This document shows positions 16,708-25,222 of a DNA stretch of 64,000 bases, piece by piece. The notes beneath the pieces were generated by a model. The model saw only the letters and a list, made by a program, of their open reading frames with translations, ran no database searches and was not told where the DNA came from. This DNA is from Pseudomonas putida (lineage in GTDB: Bacteria; Pseudomonadota; Gammaproteobacteria; Pseudomonadales; Pseudomonadaceae): positions 1 to 64,000 of the forward strand of contig NZ_JANHLE010000008.1 in the NCBI RefSeq assembly GCF_028682475.1. The letters run 5' to 3'. A program made the translations under genes and the position numbers. Numbering within the stretch: the stretch's first letter is position 1; each line of letters begins with the position of its first letter.

Positions 16708-18156
16708 ATGAGCGAATCCCTGCGCGACGGCTCCTCGACGGAGCTGCGGCGTGGCAGCCTCGGTGTTGCCATGATCATCTTCTTTGTATTGTCAGCGGCA
16801 AGTCCGCTCAGTGTGCTGGCCGGTGGTTTTCCCATTGGCATCATGCTTGGCAATGGCGCGGGAACGCCTGCATTACTGATTACCACCCTGGTCGTGCTGC
16901 TGTGCTTTGCAGCGGGCTATACCCGGATGGCCCGGCACATCAGCCATGCCGGCGGTTTCTATGCCCTGATTACCCGTGGCCTGGGTGGTTTGGCCGGCGG
17001 TGCTGCCGGGATGCTGGCGATGGTCGCTTATAACGTGCTGCAAGCGGGTATGTACGGCTTGTTTGGCGCCATTGTCGCCGGCAGCCTGGCCGAGGTGTTC
17101 GGCATCCAGGTGCCATGGTGGCTGTGCTCTGCCGTGGCGCTGGGGCTGATTGCCTGCCTTGGCTACCGCAATATCGATCTCTCGGCACGCGTGCTGTCGA
17201 TCACCGTGATCGCCGAGTATGTCGCCGTCATGGTGCTTGATGTGGCGATTCTGAGCAGTGGCGGGGCGCACGGCGTCAACGCTGATGCGTTCACCGCCGC
17301 TCATGTCAGCAGCGGCAACCCGTCCATTGGCCTGCTGTTCTGCTTTGCCGCTTTTATCGGTTTCGAGGCCACAACGCTCTACAGTGAAGAAGCCAAGGAT
17401 GCCAAGCGCACCATTCCGCGGGCCACGTACCTGTCGGTACTGCTGATCGGCGGCTTCTACACCCTGTCGCTGTGGGCCATGGTGGTCGGCGCCGGGGCTG
17501 ATGACATCGTGTCTACCCTGCAAGCGCTGCAAGACCCGACCACCTTCCTGTACGCGCTGTCCGACCAGTACGTCGGTTCTGGGCTGACCAACACCATCCG
17601 CTTCCTGTTCGTGGCCAGTATGTTCGCCGGGCTGTTGGCGTTCCATAACGCCGCCGCGCGTTACTTCTTCGCCATTGGCCGTGACGGGCTGCTGCCTGGC
17701 AAGCTGGGCATCACCCACCGCAAGCATCAAAGCCCGCATCTGGGCTCGGGGCTGCAGTCGCTGATTGCGGCCGGCATTCTCGCGGTGTTTGTGCTGGCCG
17801 GGGCCGACCCGGTGCTGCAGTTGTTCTCGTGGTTCTCCAACGTCGCCACCCTGTGCCTGATTCTGCTGATGGTGCTGACCTCGCTGGCGGTCATCGGCTT
17901 CTTCAAAGCCAACCCGCAGCACGCCGACAGCCGCCTCAAGTGCTTCATTCTGCCGGCACTCTCCGGGGTCGCGCTGCTGGCGGTGTTGATCACCGCTATC
18001 GTCCACTTCGATGTGCTGACCGGCGCCAGTACCACCTTGTCTCTGGCCTTGTGCATGGTGGTCCCTGTGGCGGCGCTGGCCGGGGTGCTGCTCGCCGCAC
18101 GCTTGCGCAGTGTTGCCCCGCTCAGGTTCAGCGGCCTGGGTAATCACGCTGCCTGA
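16708..18156 (+). CDS. APC-superfamily amino acid/amine permease
   Basis: 482 residues, about 12 membrane segments, with the APC signature region near the N terminus (SLGVAMIIFFVLSAASPLSVLAGGFPIGIMLGNGAG) and FIGFEATTLYSEEAKDAKRTIPRATY in the middle. It is an inner-membrane symporter for an amine, amino acid or related compound. The ATG at 16708 follows AAGGTATAAAAAA; a longer in-frame ORF has a basic, non-membrane leader and was rejected. It lies 222 bases after the aldehyde dehydrogenase on the same strand; uptake of tryptamine or a similar precursor is my inference. Confidence 0.85.
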   Translation: MSESLRDGSSTELRRGSLGVAMIIFFVLSAASPLSVLAGGFPIGIMLGNGAGTPALLITTLVVLLCFAAGYTRMARHISHAGGFYALITRGLGGLAGGAAGMLAMVAYNVLQAGMYGLFGAIVAGSLAEVFGIQVPWWLCSAVALGLIACLGYRNIDLSARVLSITVIAEYVAVMVLDVAILSSGGAHGVNADAFTAAHVSSGNPSIGLLFCFAAFIGFEATTLYSEEAKDAKRTIPRATYLSVLLIGGFYTLSLWAMVVGAGADDIVSTLQALQDPTTFLYALSDQYVGSGLTNTIRFLFVASMFAGLLAFHNAAARYFFAIGRDGLLPGKLGITHRKHQSPHLGSGLQSLIAAGILAVFVLAGADPVLQLFSWFSNVATLCLILLMVLTSLAVIGFFKANPQHADSRLKCFILPALSGVALLAVLITAIVHFDVLTGASTTLSLALCMVVPVAALAGVLLAARLRSVAPLRFSGLGNHAA

Positions 18157-18265
18157 TGGCCTTCTAGCATCAACCTGGATTAGCGGATGAGTGGTCGCTA
18201 AAGGACAAGGCCTTTGGCCTGTAGCTTGCTTACAATTTGTTACAGGTCAATAACAGGTGTTAACG

Positions 18266-19201
18266 ATGGCGATGTCTGCCCAGATGCAAAGCTTTGACGA
18301 TGTACAGCTGCACGCGGGTGCGATCGTGGGGTGGCAGCAAACCTACGATCAATTGAGCACCGGCCCTGTGCAGACCGTGCTCAAACACGTCACGGGCGAG
18401 CGTTTCCAGATTTTTCAGGAATCATTGAACAAGCGCGTGGTTCAGCACGGGGTGGCGCCGCCGGGTCGGCTGTGCCTGGCAATGCCGATGCGCGGAGGGG
18501 AGTCGGCGGTGTTTCAGGGTAAAAGCCTGGGCACCGAATGTGTCACGCTTCTTCACAGTGGCCAGGAGTTTTTCGTGCAGGCCGCCGAAGGCATGGACCT
18601 GCTGGCCATTACCGTAGAAGCCACTCGTCTGGAAAACCTCGCCGCCAGGGAGTTCTCGGACAGTGAAATGCGCCGCCTGGCGCGCGTCTCGCGTCTGGAG
18701 TTACGCCAGCAAGTGCTGCAAACCGTGCGCAAGCGTCTGGAAGAGGTGGTAACCGCTGCACTGCAAAACAGCTTTCTGCCGGAACACCTGCTGGAAGATC
18801 TGACCCTGGAGTGCATGCTCGATTTACTCGACCATCGGGTAGAAGGCGATTCGGGGCGTTCGGGCAATCACATGGTCAGTGCCTACCTGGTCAAACAGAG
18901 CCAGGAGCTGGCGATGGCCCACAATGACGAACCGATTTCAGTGCTCGAATTGTGCGAACGCCTGAATGTCAGTCGGCGCACCCTGCAACGCAGCTTTCAG
19001 AGCGTGACGGGCCTGCGCCCGGTTGAGTACTTGCGTTCGGTAAGGCTCAATGCTGCCCGTCGGCGTCTGCGCCAGACCTGTGCCAATGAAGTGACCGTGG
19101 CACGCATTGCCAGTGATTTCGGCTTTACCCATCTCGGCCATTTTTCCGGGTATTACAAAACCCTGTTTGGCGAGCACCCGTCGGAGACGCCTCGCCACTA
19201 A
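18266..19201 (+). CDS. AraC-family transcriptional regulator
   Basis: 311 residues. The C-terminal third holds the two AraC helix-turn-helix units (SVLELCERLNVSRRTLQRSFQSVTGLRPVEYLRSVRL and VARIASDFGFTHLGHFSGYYKTLFGEHPSE). The N-terminal domain (CVTLLHSGQEFFVQAAEGMDLL) resembles regulators of amine catabolism such as FeaR/EutR types. The ATG at 18266 is chosen because AGG lies 8 bases ahead; a GTG 9 bases earlier is possible. Its 3' end overlaps the stop of the next, convergent AraC gene. It probably controls the permease or the amine oxidase genes nearby. Confidence 0.85.
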   Translation: MAMSAQMQSFDDVQLHAGAIVGWQQTYDQLSTGPVQTVLKHVTGERFQIFQESLNKRVVQHGVAPPGRLCLAMPMRGGESAVFQGKSLGTECVTLLHSGQEFFVQAAEGMDLLAITVEATRLENLAAREFSDSEMRRLARVSRLELRQQVLQTVRKRLEEVVTAALQNSFLPEHLLEDLTLECMLDLLDHRVEGDSGRSGNHMVSAYLVKQSQELAMAHNDEPISVLELCERLNVSRRTLQRSFQSVTGLRPVEYLRSVRLNAARRRLRQTCANEVTVARIASDFGFTHLGHFSGYYKTLFGEHPSETPRH

Positions 19202-20046
19202 GCATGAAGAATCGCTTCGCGCGATTGCTTGATCCGTTGCGTGTACGCGCCCTGAATGATGCGCTGTTGATAGTCATGAGGTGTGGTACTGACCAGTTTT
19301 TTGAAATCCCGCAGGAAGTGGGACTGGTCGGTAAAACCAAGCTCCATGGCCAGTTCTGAAAATGACAGATCCTGCTCACTGTTGATCGAATGCAAAGCAG
19401 CCTGGCAGCGGATGATGCGGCAGAACGCCTTGGGGGTCATGCCGGTATCCTGGGTAAACTGCCGATGAATGGTACGGGTGGTGTAGCCACTCAGCTGTTC
19501 AAGTTGTTGTACGCGAATATCGCCCTTGTGTTGCAGCACGGTGTGGATCACCGCAGCGGTGAGGTCAGCGGTTTTGTGCAAGGTGTCAGCTGCAAGGTAG
19601 CGGTTGAACACCTTCATTTGTTCGCTAAGCAGCGGGGTTTTAATAACCTCATCGATAAACCGCTGAGCAAGCGATGTCACCTCCAGCAAGTTCAATTCCT
19701 GCTCGGTCAACTCTTCGGCTAACGCATTTATAAAACCCGGGATCACACCGGGGGTAAAGCGCACGCCGAAATAATGGTGATTCTCAAGCAGCTCCACTTG
19801 CCTGGCTTGCAACGGCGTACCGCAGACCCGCGCACTGGGTTGAGTGCTATCACAATCCACGACGATATCCACGCAACCGTCGGGAATAGCCAGCATCACA
19901 TTAGCGGACTGGGCTATATCCAGCGCATAGAAATGAGAAATAGCTGGATGCGCAGAGGCAATCACCGAATAGTTCGATGAATTCAATACGAACCAAGGTT
20001 GTTCAAACGTACTGGACGCAAATGTAGATATATGCGTTTTTTTCAT
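19198..20046 (-). CDS. AraC-family regulator, divergent from amine oxidase trio
   Basis: 282 residues. The N-terminal domain (NVMLAIPDGCVDIVVDCD, GVRFTPGVIPGFI) is the DUF6597-like sensor found in many AraC proteins, and the C-terminal helix-turn-helix pair is clear (VQQLEQLSGYTTRTIHRQFTQDTGMTPKAFCRI and LSFSELAMELGFTDQSHFLRDFKKLVSTTPHDY). It is transcribed away from the cyclodeaminase-like gene across a 216-base gap, so it is the natural candidate regulator of that operon. Its stop codon overlaps that of the other AraC gene. Confidence 0.87.
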   Translation of the reverse strand: MKKTHISTFASSTFEQPWFVLNSSNYSVIASAHPAISHFYALDIAQSANVMLAIPDGCVDIVVDCDSTQPSARVCGTPLQARQVELLENHHYFGVRFTPGVIPGFINALAEELTEQELNLLEVTSLAQRFIDEVIKTPLLSEQMKVFNRYLAADTLHKTADLTAAVIHTVLQHKGDIRVQQLEQLSGYTTRTIHRQFTQDTGMTPKAFCRIIRCQAALHSINSEQDLSFSELAMELGFTDQSHFLRDFKKLVSTTPHDYQQRIIQGAYTQRIKQSREAILHA

Positions 20047-20139
20047 AAGCGGGACCTGCCACTGTGGTTCTTATTGTTATGCAATGGCCGCACAATGAAA
20101 TGTGCTTGAACGGGCCACTCATGTCCGAAATATACAATA

Positions 20140-20152
20140 CCCACTCAGTGGG
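20140..20152. promoter_or_regulatory. Palindrome in the amine oxidase promoter region
   Basis: CCCACT-C-AGTGGG is a perfect 6-bp inverted repeat in the divergent gap 20047-20262. Possible -10 boxes flank it (TACAAT at 20134-20139 and TATACT about 20158). It could be the site of the divergent AraC regulator or another repressor; this is inferred from position. Confidence 0.4.
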
Positions 20153-20262
20153 CTCCGTATACTGAACCCCTATGTTGATGGAACAACCAGGCGTCAAGGC
20201 CTGAGGGGAGGGCGTGTCCGTGCGCTTTCTCGGGATTGTATCATTTCAGTCTGAGAAAAATT

Positions 20263-21402
20263 ATGTCCAATAATACAAAAATTGATTTTATCTATCTTTC
20301 TGAGCAAGACATGATCCGTGCCGGCGTGACCGACATGGCGGGCTGTGTCGATACAATGGAAGAGATGTTTGGCCTGTTGTACGAAGGTGACTATCGTATG
20401 GCCGGACCTAATAATGATTCGCACGGCGCAATGGTAACCTTTCCGGAAAACTCGCCCTTCCCGAAGATGCCAAAACCAACCGCCGATCGTCGGCTGATGG
20501 CCATGCCCGCTTATCTGGGTGGCAACTTCTGTACCGCCGGCGTGAAATGGTACGGCTCGAATATCGCCAATCGCGAAAAAGGCCTGCCACGCTCGATTCT
20601 GATGTTTACCCTTAATGATCCCGACACCGGCGCACCTTTGGCGCACATGTCGGCGAACCTGCTTTCGGCCTACCGTACCGGCGCCATTCCGGGGGTTGGC
20701 GCACGCCATCTGGCACGCAAGGATTCCAGGGTTGTCGGCCTGCTGGGCCCGGGTGTGATGGGCAAAACCACCCTTGCAGCCTTTGTTGCCGTGTGCCCGC
20801 TGATTGATACCATCAAGATTAAAGGACGCGGCCAGAAGAGCCTTGACGACTTTATTTCCTGGTTGGAAGAAACCTATCCACAAATCGTCAATATTCATGT
20901 TGTTGATACCCTTGAAGAAGTAGTGCGCGACTCGGACTTGGTCACTTACTGCAGTTCGGGTGCAACCGGTGACCCACAAACCTATCCTGTTGTGAAGCGC
21001 GAGTGGGTCAAGCCCGGTGCATTTATGGCGATGCCCGCTAGTTGCCGGCTGGATGATGGCATGGAACAAGCGGATGTTCGAAAAGTGCTGGACAACACCG
21101 GTCTTTATCACGCCTGGTTCGAAGAATTACCCAAGCCTGCGCATAACTGTGTGCCAGTGATCGGTGTGCGTTTCATGGATATGCTCGCCGAAGGAAAGTT
21201 GACCGCCGAAGAGCTGGAAGATATTGGCAAGATCATTGTCGGTGATGCGCCGGGTCGTAAAAATGATGAAGAAATCATCATTATGTCGGTGGGCGGAATG
21301 CCGGTTGAAGACGTGGCCTGGGGCACGGTCGTATACCGTAATGCGATTGAAAAAGGCATCGGCACCAAGTTGAATCTCTGGGAAACCCCGGTGCTCAGCT
21401 AA
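20263..21402 (+). CDS. Ornithine cyclodeaminase/mu-crystallin-like protein, tyramine oxidase subunit B type
   Basis: 379 residues of the OCD/mu-crystallin family: the substrate region (AGVKWYGSNIANREKGLPRS), SAYRTGAIPGVGARHLARKD and the Rossmann motif GLLGPGVMGKTTLAAF are visible. From memory this subfamily is annotated as tyramine oxidase subunit B, encoded with a Rid protein and an FAD oxidase as here. It may reduce or rearrange an imine made by the oxidase. The ATG at 20263 is used rather than an in-frame ATG 27 bases earlier, because family members begin near MSNN. It is first in a three-gene operon. Confidence 0.8.
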   Translation: MSNNTKIDFIYLSEQDMIRAGVTDMAGCVDTMEEMFGLLYEGDYRMAGPNNDSHGAMVTFPENSPFPKMPKPTADRRLMAMPAYLGGNFCTAGVKWYGSNIANREKGLPRSILMFTLNDPDTGAPLAHMSANLLSAYRTGAIPGVGARHLARKDSRVVGLLGPGVMGKTTLAAFVAVCPLIDTIKIKGRGQKSLDDFISWLEETYPQIVNIHVVDTLEEVVRDSDLVTYCSSGATGDPQTYPVVKREWVKPGAFMAMPASCRLDDGMEQADVRKVLDNTGLYHAWFEELPKPAHNCVPVIGVRFMDMLAEGKLTAEELEDIGKIIVGDAPGRKNDEEIIIMSVGGMPVEDVAWGTVVYRNAIEKGIGTKLNLWETPVLS

Positions 21403-21434
21403 TACGTTTTAGTTAACTTTAAGAGGCACCAGGC

Positions 21435-21857
21435 ATGACCGAAATCATCAAGCTTAAAACCGCGTCAAAGTACGAAGAAATGGGCAGCTACTCGCGTCTG
21501 GTCGCGGTCGATAACTGGATTTACGTATCCAATACGGCAGGGCGCAATCCTGAAACCCAGTTGATCTCCGAGGATGTGGTCGAGCAGACCCAGCAGGTGT
21601 TCCGCAACATCGAGGCGGCGCTCCATGCCGTTGACTCAAGCCTGGCCGATGTTATTTGTTCGCGCGTATTTATTCAGGACCCGCAGGATGTCGCAAAGGT
21701 CATGACCTTGATTGGCGAGAAATTTCGCGGGATCAACCCGGCCAGTACCGTTACCTGTCCACCGTTGGGCTCCACGGTTTACAAAGTCGAGATCGAAGTT
21801 ACCGCTTACCGCAATGCATCGCGCGCCAACGTGGTGGAAATCAAACTGCCGCGGTAA
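21435..21857 (+). CDS. Rid (YjgF/YER057c/UK114) family protein
   Basis: 140 residues with the chorismate-mutase-like Rid fold (NWIYVSNTAGRNPETQ, TQQVFRNIEAALHAVDSSLADV, EIEVTAYRNA). RidA proteins hydrolyse reactive enamines and imines, which suits a partner of an amine oxidase. The conserved Arg of the archetypal PARSC motif is replaced (here PASTVTC), so it belongs to a divergent Rid subfamily and may lack the standard deaminase activity. It sits between the cyclodeaminase-like and FAD oxidase genes behind AAGAGG. Confidence 0.88.
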   Translation: MTEIIKLKTASKYEEMGSYSRLVAVDNWIYVSNTAGRNPETQLISEDVVEQTQQVFRNIEAALHAVDSSLADVICSRVFIQDPQDVAKVMTLIGEKFRGINPASTVTCPPLGSTVYKVEIEVTAYRNASRANVVEIKLPR

Positions 21858-21921
21858 CGACCGAGATCGAAATGGCGCTCCCGTTTACCTGTCTTAACCC
21901 CTAGTAAGTCGAGTCTTTGTC

Positions 21922-23217
21922 ATGGCACCCACTATTGCGACTGTGCACACATCAAGCGCGTTTCCGTCGTCCACCTCGGTTGTGATCATTGGCGGTGGCA
22001 TTATCGGTTTGACCGCTGCACTCTCGCTGGCCGAGCGCAATATTCCGGTAGTGGTGCTGGAAAAAGGCCGACTGGCGGGAGAGCAATCTTCACGCAATCT
22101 GGGGTGGGTGCGCAAAACCAGTCGCCACGCCGAAGATATCCCTTTGGCGCAAGCTTCCGATCGTTTGTGGGCACAAATGCCGGAACGGGTAGGCGCCGAT
22201 GTCGGCTACCGCCAGGCAGGCATCATGTTTGTCGGTCGCAACGAAGCACAGATGGCCATGCACGAAGGTTGGCTCAAGTCGGTGAGTGCGCTATCGCTGG
22301 ATTCACACCTGCTCAGCAAGCGTGAAATCGAAACCCTGGTGCCGGGTGGTAAAGGCGACTGGGCGGGCGGCATTTATACCCCGTCCGATGGTCGGGCCGA
22401 GCCGACATTGGCCGCCAGCGCCATCGCCAAAGCGGCGATGGCCAAGGGCGCGGTGATTATCGAGCACTGTGCGGTACGCACCTTGGTGACCTCGGCCGGC
22501 AAGATCAGTGGTGTGGTCACCGAAAAAGGCGAGATCCGCTGTCACCAGGTGCTGCTGGCCGGTGGCGCCTGGTCGAGGCGCTTTCTGGGTAACCACGGGA
22601 TCGCCCTGCCAACCCTGCCGCTGGTGTGTTCAGTGTTGCGCACCAAACCGATGCAGGGCCCGACCGATATTGCCGTCGGGGCGCCGGATTTCTCCTTTCG
22701 CAAGCACAAGGATGGTGGCTACATCATCACCCAGCGCGGCAAGCTGGATGCATTCCTGACCCTCGACCACTTGCTGCTGGGCTCACGCTACTTGCCAGCG
22801 TTTCGCGCACAACGGGATTTTTTGCGCGTCTCCTTCGGCAAGCATTTTTTCACGGATCTTGCCCTCGCGCGGCGCTGGAAGGCCGCGAACGTTACCCCGT
22901 TCGAGCGGGTCAGGGTGCAGGATCCGCAAGCCAATACATCGCTCAACAACGAAGCGATGAACAACCTCAAAGCCGCCTGGCCGGTGTTTGAACAGGCGCA
23001 GATCGAACAGGCCTGGGCCGGCACTATCGATGTGACGCCCGACTCGATCCCGGTGATCGGGCCGGTGCCAAAGCTGCCTGGGCTGACCCTGGCCACCGGC
23101 TTTTCCGGGCATGGTTTTGGTACTTCGCCAGCCGCCGGACAACTGGCGGCCGACCTGGTTTCTGGGCACACGCCAATTATCGATCCGGCACCTTATCGCT
23201 TTGAACGTTTTGTTTGA
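21922..23217 (+). CDS. FAD-dependent amine oxidase/D-amino-acid-oxidase-like protein
   Basis: 431 residues of the DAO family. The FAD dinucleotide motif VVIIGGGIIGLTAALSLAERN is at about residues 20-40, followed by SSRNLGWVRKT. The C terminus has IDVTPDSIPVIGPVPKLPG and GFSGHGFGTSPAAGQL, typical of flavin amine oxidases such as glycine/sarcosine oxidase. It would oxidise a primary amine (tyramine, phenylethylamine or tryptamine are candidates) with the OCD- and Rid-type partners. The first 19 residues are an extra, non-conserved extension. It ends in front of a strong hairpin. Confidence 0.82.
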   Translation: MAPTIATVHTSSAFPSSTSVVIIGGGIIGLTAALSLAERNIPVVVLEKGRLAGEQSSRNLGWVRKTSRHAEDIPLAQASDRLWAQMPERVGADVGYRQAGIMFVGRNEAQMAMHEGWLKSVSALSLDSHLLSKREIETLVPGGKGDWAGGIYTPSDGRAEPTLAASAIAKAAMAKGAVIIEHCAVRTLVTSAGKISGVVTEKGEIRCHQVLLAGGAWSRRFLGNHGIALPTLPLVCSVLRTKPMQGPTDIAVGAPDFSFRKHKDGGYIITQRGKLDAFLTLDHLLLGSRYLPAFRAQRDFLRVSFGKHFFTDLALARRWKAANVTPFERVRVQDPQANTSLNNEAMNNLKAAWPVFEQAQIEQAWAGTIDVTPDSIPVIGPVPKLPGLTLATGFSGHGFGTSPAAGQLAADLVSGHTPIIDPAPYRFERFV

Positions 23218-23266
23218 GGTGGTTTTGCCAGCAATGCGTTGAAGCGCGGAGATATTGGGGTAAAGT

Positions 23267-23295
23267 CAGCGTGATGGAGCAATCGCATCACGCTG
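23267..23295 (+). terminator. Hairpin after the FAD oxidase gene
   Basis: CAGCGTGATG (23267-23276) pairs perfectly with CATCACGCTG (23286-23295) around a 9-base loop. It lies 50 bases after the oxidase stop and only 9 bases before the start of the sigma-54 activator, so it could terminate upstream transcription or affect translation of that gene. Confidence 0.55.
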
Positions 23296-23304
23296 GAGTC
23301 AGAG

Positions 23305-25212
23305 ATGGCGCGACATATACCAATAACAATAGCTACCGATCCGTTGCAGACCTCGCGTATGGCCCGGCTGAAACTGGCCAGTGAAGGCGCCTTGCCGCAG
23401 GGCATGCTGCGCGAGGAAATCGATGCCTCGTGGCGGCGCAGTCTGGGTCATGGCCTGAGCTGCCTGGCGTCCGATGAGGTCGAGTTCGGCGTACGTCAGC
23501 GCTTGCAGGAGCTGCTCGACGGCAACCGCCTGTTGATCGACGCCGCGACGCCGGAAATGGAATACCTGGTTGCCCGTCAAGGCAACAGCGGGATCATCAT
23601 CCTTGGCGACGCGCAGGCCAATATCCTCGCCGTCGGCGGTCAGACGGCCGAACTCAATCAGGTCGGCCTGCGCGACCTGCATCCGGGCAGTTGCTGGAGC
23701 GAGTCGAGCCGTGGCACCAATGCCATCGGCACGGCGGTGGTCGAGGGCCGTCCGACCCTGATCAACTGCGGCGAGCACTTCCTTGACCGGCTCAGCCCGT
23801 TCTCCTGCACCTCGGTGCCGCTGCGCGATCCTCAGGGGCATGTGATCGGCGTTCTCGACCTGACCCGCGAAGGGGTCATGGCCCAGCCTCAGGACAACCT
23901 CTCGACACTGATCATGGCGGCCAGCAACATCGAGAGCCGGATGTTTGGCTTGTGCTATCCCGATCAGTTGGTGCTGGCCTTTCACAACCGTGCGCAATAC
24001 CTCGGCAGTGCCTGGCACGGCCTGCTGGCCCTGAGCCTCGATGGCGAGGTGCTGGCGGCCAACGAACGCGCTTGTGAACTGCTCCAGTTGGCGCGTCCGG
24101 CGCTGCTTGGACGGCGTTGCAGCGAGCTGATGGGCGAGCGTACATCAGCCTTCCTCACCCGCCTGTGGAGCGACCGGGTGAACAGCGTGCAGACCGCCAA
24201 GGGCGAGTTTTTCTTCCGCGCGGTACACCTGCCGCAGCGTGCCGCCGTGAGTGCGCCGCGAGCCCTTGGCAAAGCGCTGCCCACGCAGAAGCCTGCGCAA
24301 CTGGAGACCCTGGCCGGCAGCGATGCACGCCTGGCCAGAGCCCTGCGCATGGCGTGCCGGGGCTTGAACAATGATTTGCCGGTGTTGTTGCTTGGCGAAA
24401 CCGGCACCGGCAAGGAGGTGGTAGCGCGGGCCTTGCACCAGTCCAGCCCGCGTGCCGACAAACCCTTCGTGGCGGTCAACTGCGCCGCCATCCCGGAAGG
24501 TCTGATCGAGTCCGAGCTGTTCGGCTATCGCGAAGGCGCCTTCACCGGTTCGCGCCGTGGCGGTATGGTCGGCCGGCTGATGCAGGCCCACGGCGGCACC
24601 TTGTTTCTCGACGAAATCGGCGATATGCCGCTGGCCCTGCAGGCCCGCCTGCTCAGGGTGCTGCAGGAGCGCCGGGTGGCGCCGCTTGGCGGTGGCGACG
24701 AGCAGGACATCGACGTGGCAGTGATCTGCGCCACCCACCGCGACCTGAAGAGGCTGGTGCTCGACCAGCACTTTCGCGAAGACCTCTACTACCGCATCAA
24801 TGGCGTCAGCGTGCAGCTGCCGGCCTTGCGCGACCGTGACGACCTGAGCGAGGTCATCGACAGCCTGCTGGCCAAGTTCGGCGCCGAGGGGGTCGACCTG
24901 GACAAGGGCCTGCGCGAGCTGCTCGGCAACTTCGACTGGCCGGGTAACATCCGTCAGCTGGAAATGGTCCTGCGTTCGGCGCTGGCCATGCGCGAGCCGG
25001 GTGAGCAGGTGCTGAGCCTGGAACACCTGACCGATTGCCTGCTCGAGGAACTCAGTGCCAGTGCGCAGCAATCCGGCAGCATCCGTGACAACGAGGTGGA
25101 GTTGATCCGCGGCGCGTTGGCGCGCCACCAGGGCAATGTCTCGGCAGCTGCCGAGGCCTTGGGTATCAGCCGTGCCACGCTGTACCGAAAACTCAAGCAA
25201 TTGCGCGGATGA
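23305..25212 (+). CDS. Sigma-54-dependent activator, AcoR type
   Basis: 635 residues. N-terminal GAF sensor ([20 protein letters not shown], the AcoR signature), a PAS-like segment ([24 protein letters not shown]), a central AAA+ domain with Walker [15 protein letters not shown] (the sigma-54 contact loop) and Walker [12 protein letters not shown], and a C-terminal Fis-type helix-turn-helix ([21 protein letters not shown]). It lies only 10 bases ahead of qhpF, so it is probably co-transcribed with the qhp maturation genes. It is the likely activator of the qhpADCB promoter; in Paracoccus the qhp regulator is an AraC protein instead. Confidence 0.9.
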   Translation: MARHIPITIATDPLQTSRMARLKLASEGALPQGMLREEIDASWRRSLGHGLSCLASDEVEFGVRQRLQELLDGNRLLIDAATPEMEYLVARQGNSGIIILGDAQANILAVGGQTAELNQVGLRDLHPGSCWSESSRGTNAIGTAVVEGRPTLINCGEHFLDRLSPFSCTSVPLRDPQGHVIGVLDLTREGVMAQPQDNLSTLIMAASNIESRMFGLCYPDQLVLAFHNRAQYLGSAWHGLLALSLDGEVLAANERACELLQLARPALLGRRCSELMGERTSAFLTRLWSDRVNSVQTAKGEFFFRAVHLPQRAAVSAPRALGKALPTQKPAQLETLAGSDARLARALRMACRGLNNDLPVLLLGETGTGKEVVARALHQSSPRADKPFVAVNCAAIPEGLIESELFGYREGAFTGSRRGGMVGRLMQAHGGTLFLDEIGDMPLALQARLLRVLQERRVAPLGGGDEQDIDVAVICATHRDLKRLVLDQHFREDLYYRINGVSVQLPALRDRDDLSEVIDSLLAKFGAEGVDLDKGLRELLGNFDWPGNIRQLEMVLRSALAMREPGEQVLSLEHLTDCLLEELSASAQQSGSIRDNEVELIRGALARHQGNVSAAAEALGISRATLYRKLKQLRG

Positions 25213-25222
25213 GGGGCAATAG

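Noticed and set aside
16873..18147. 424-codon minus-strand frame opposite the APC permease
   Set aside because: Gln/Gly/His-rich antisense translation without membrane helices or motifs; the plus strand encodes a clear permease.
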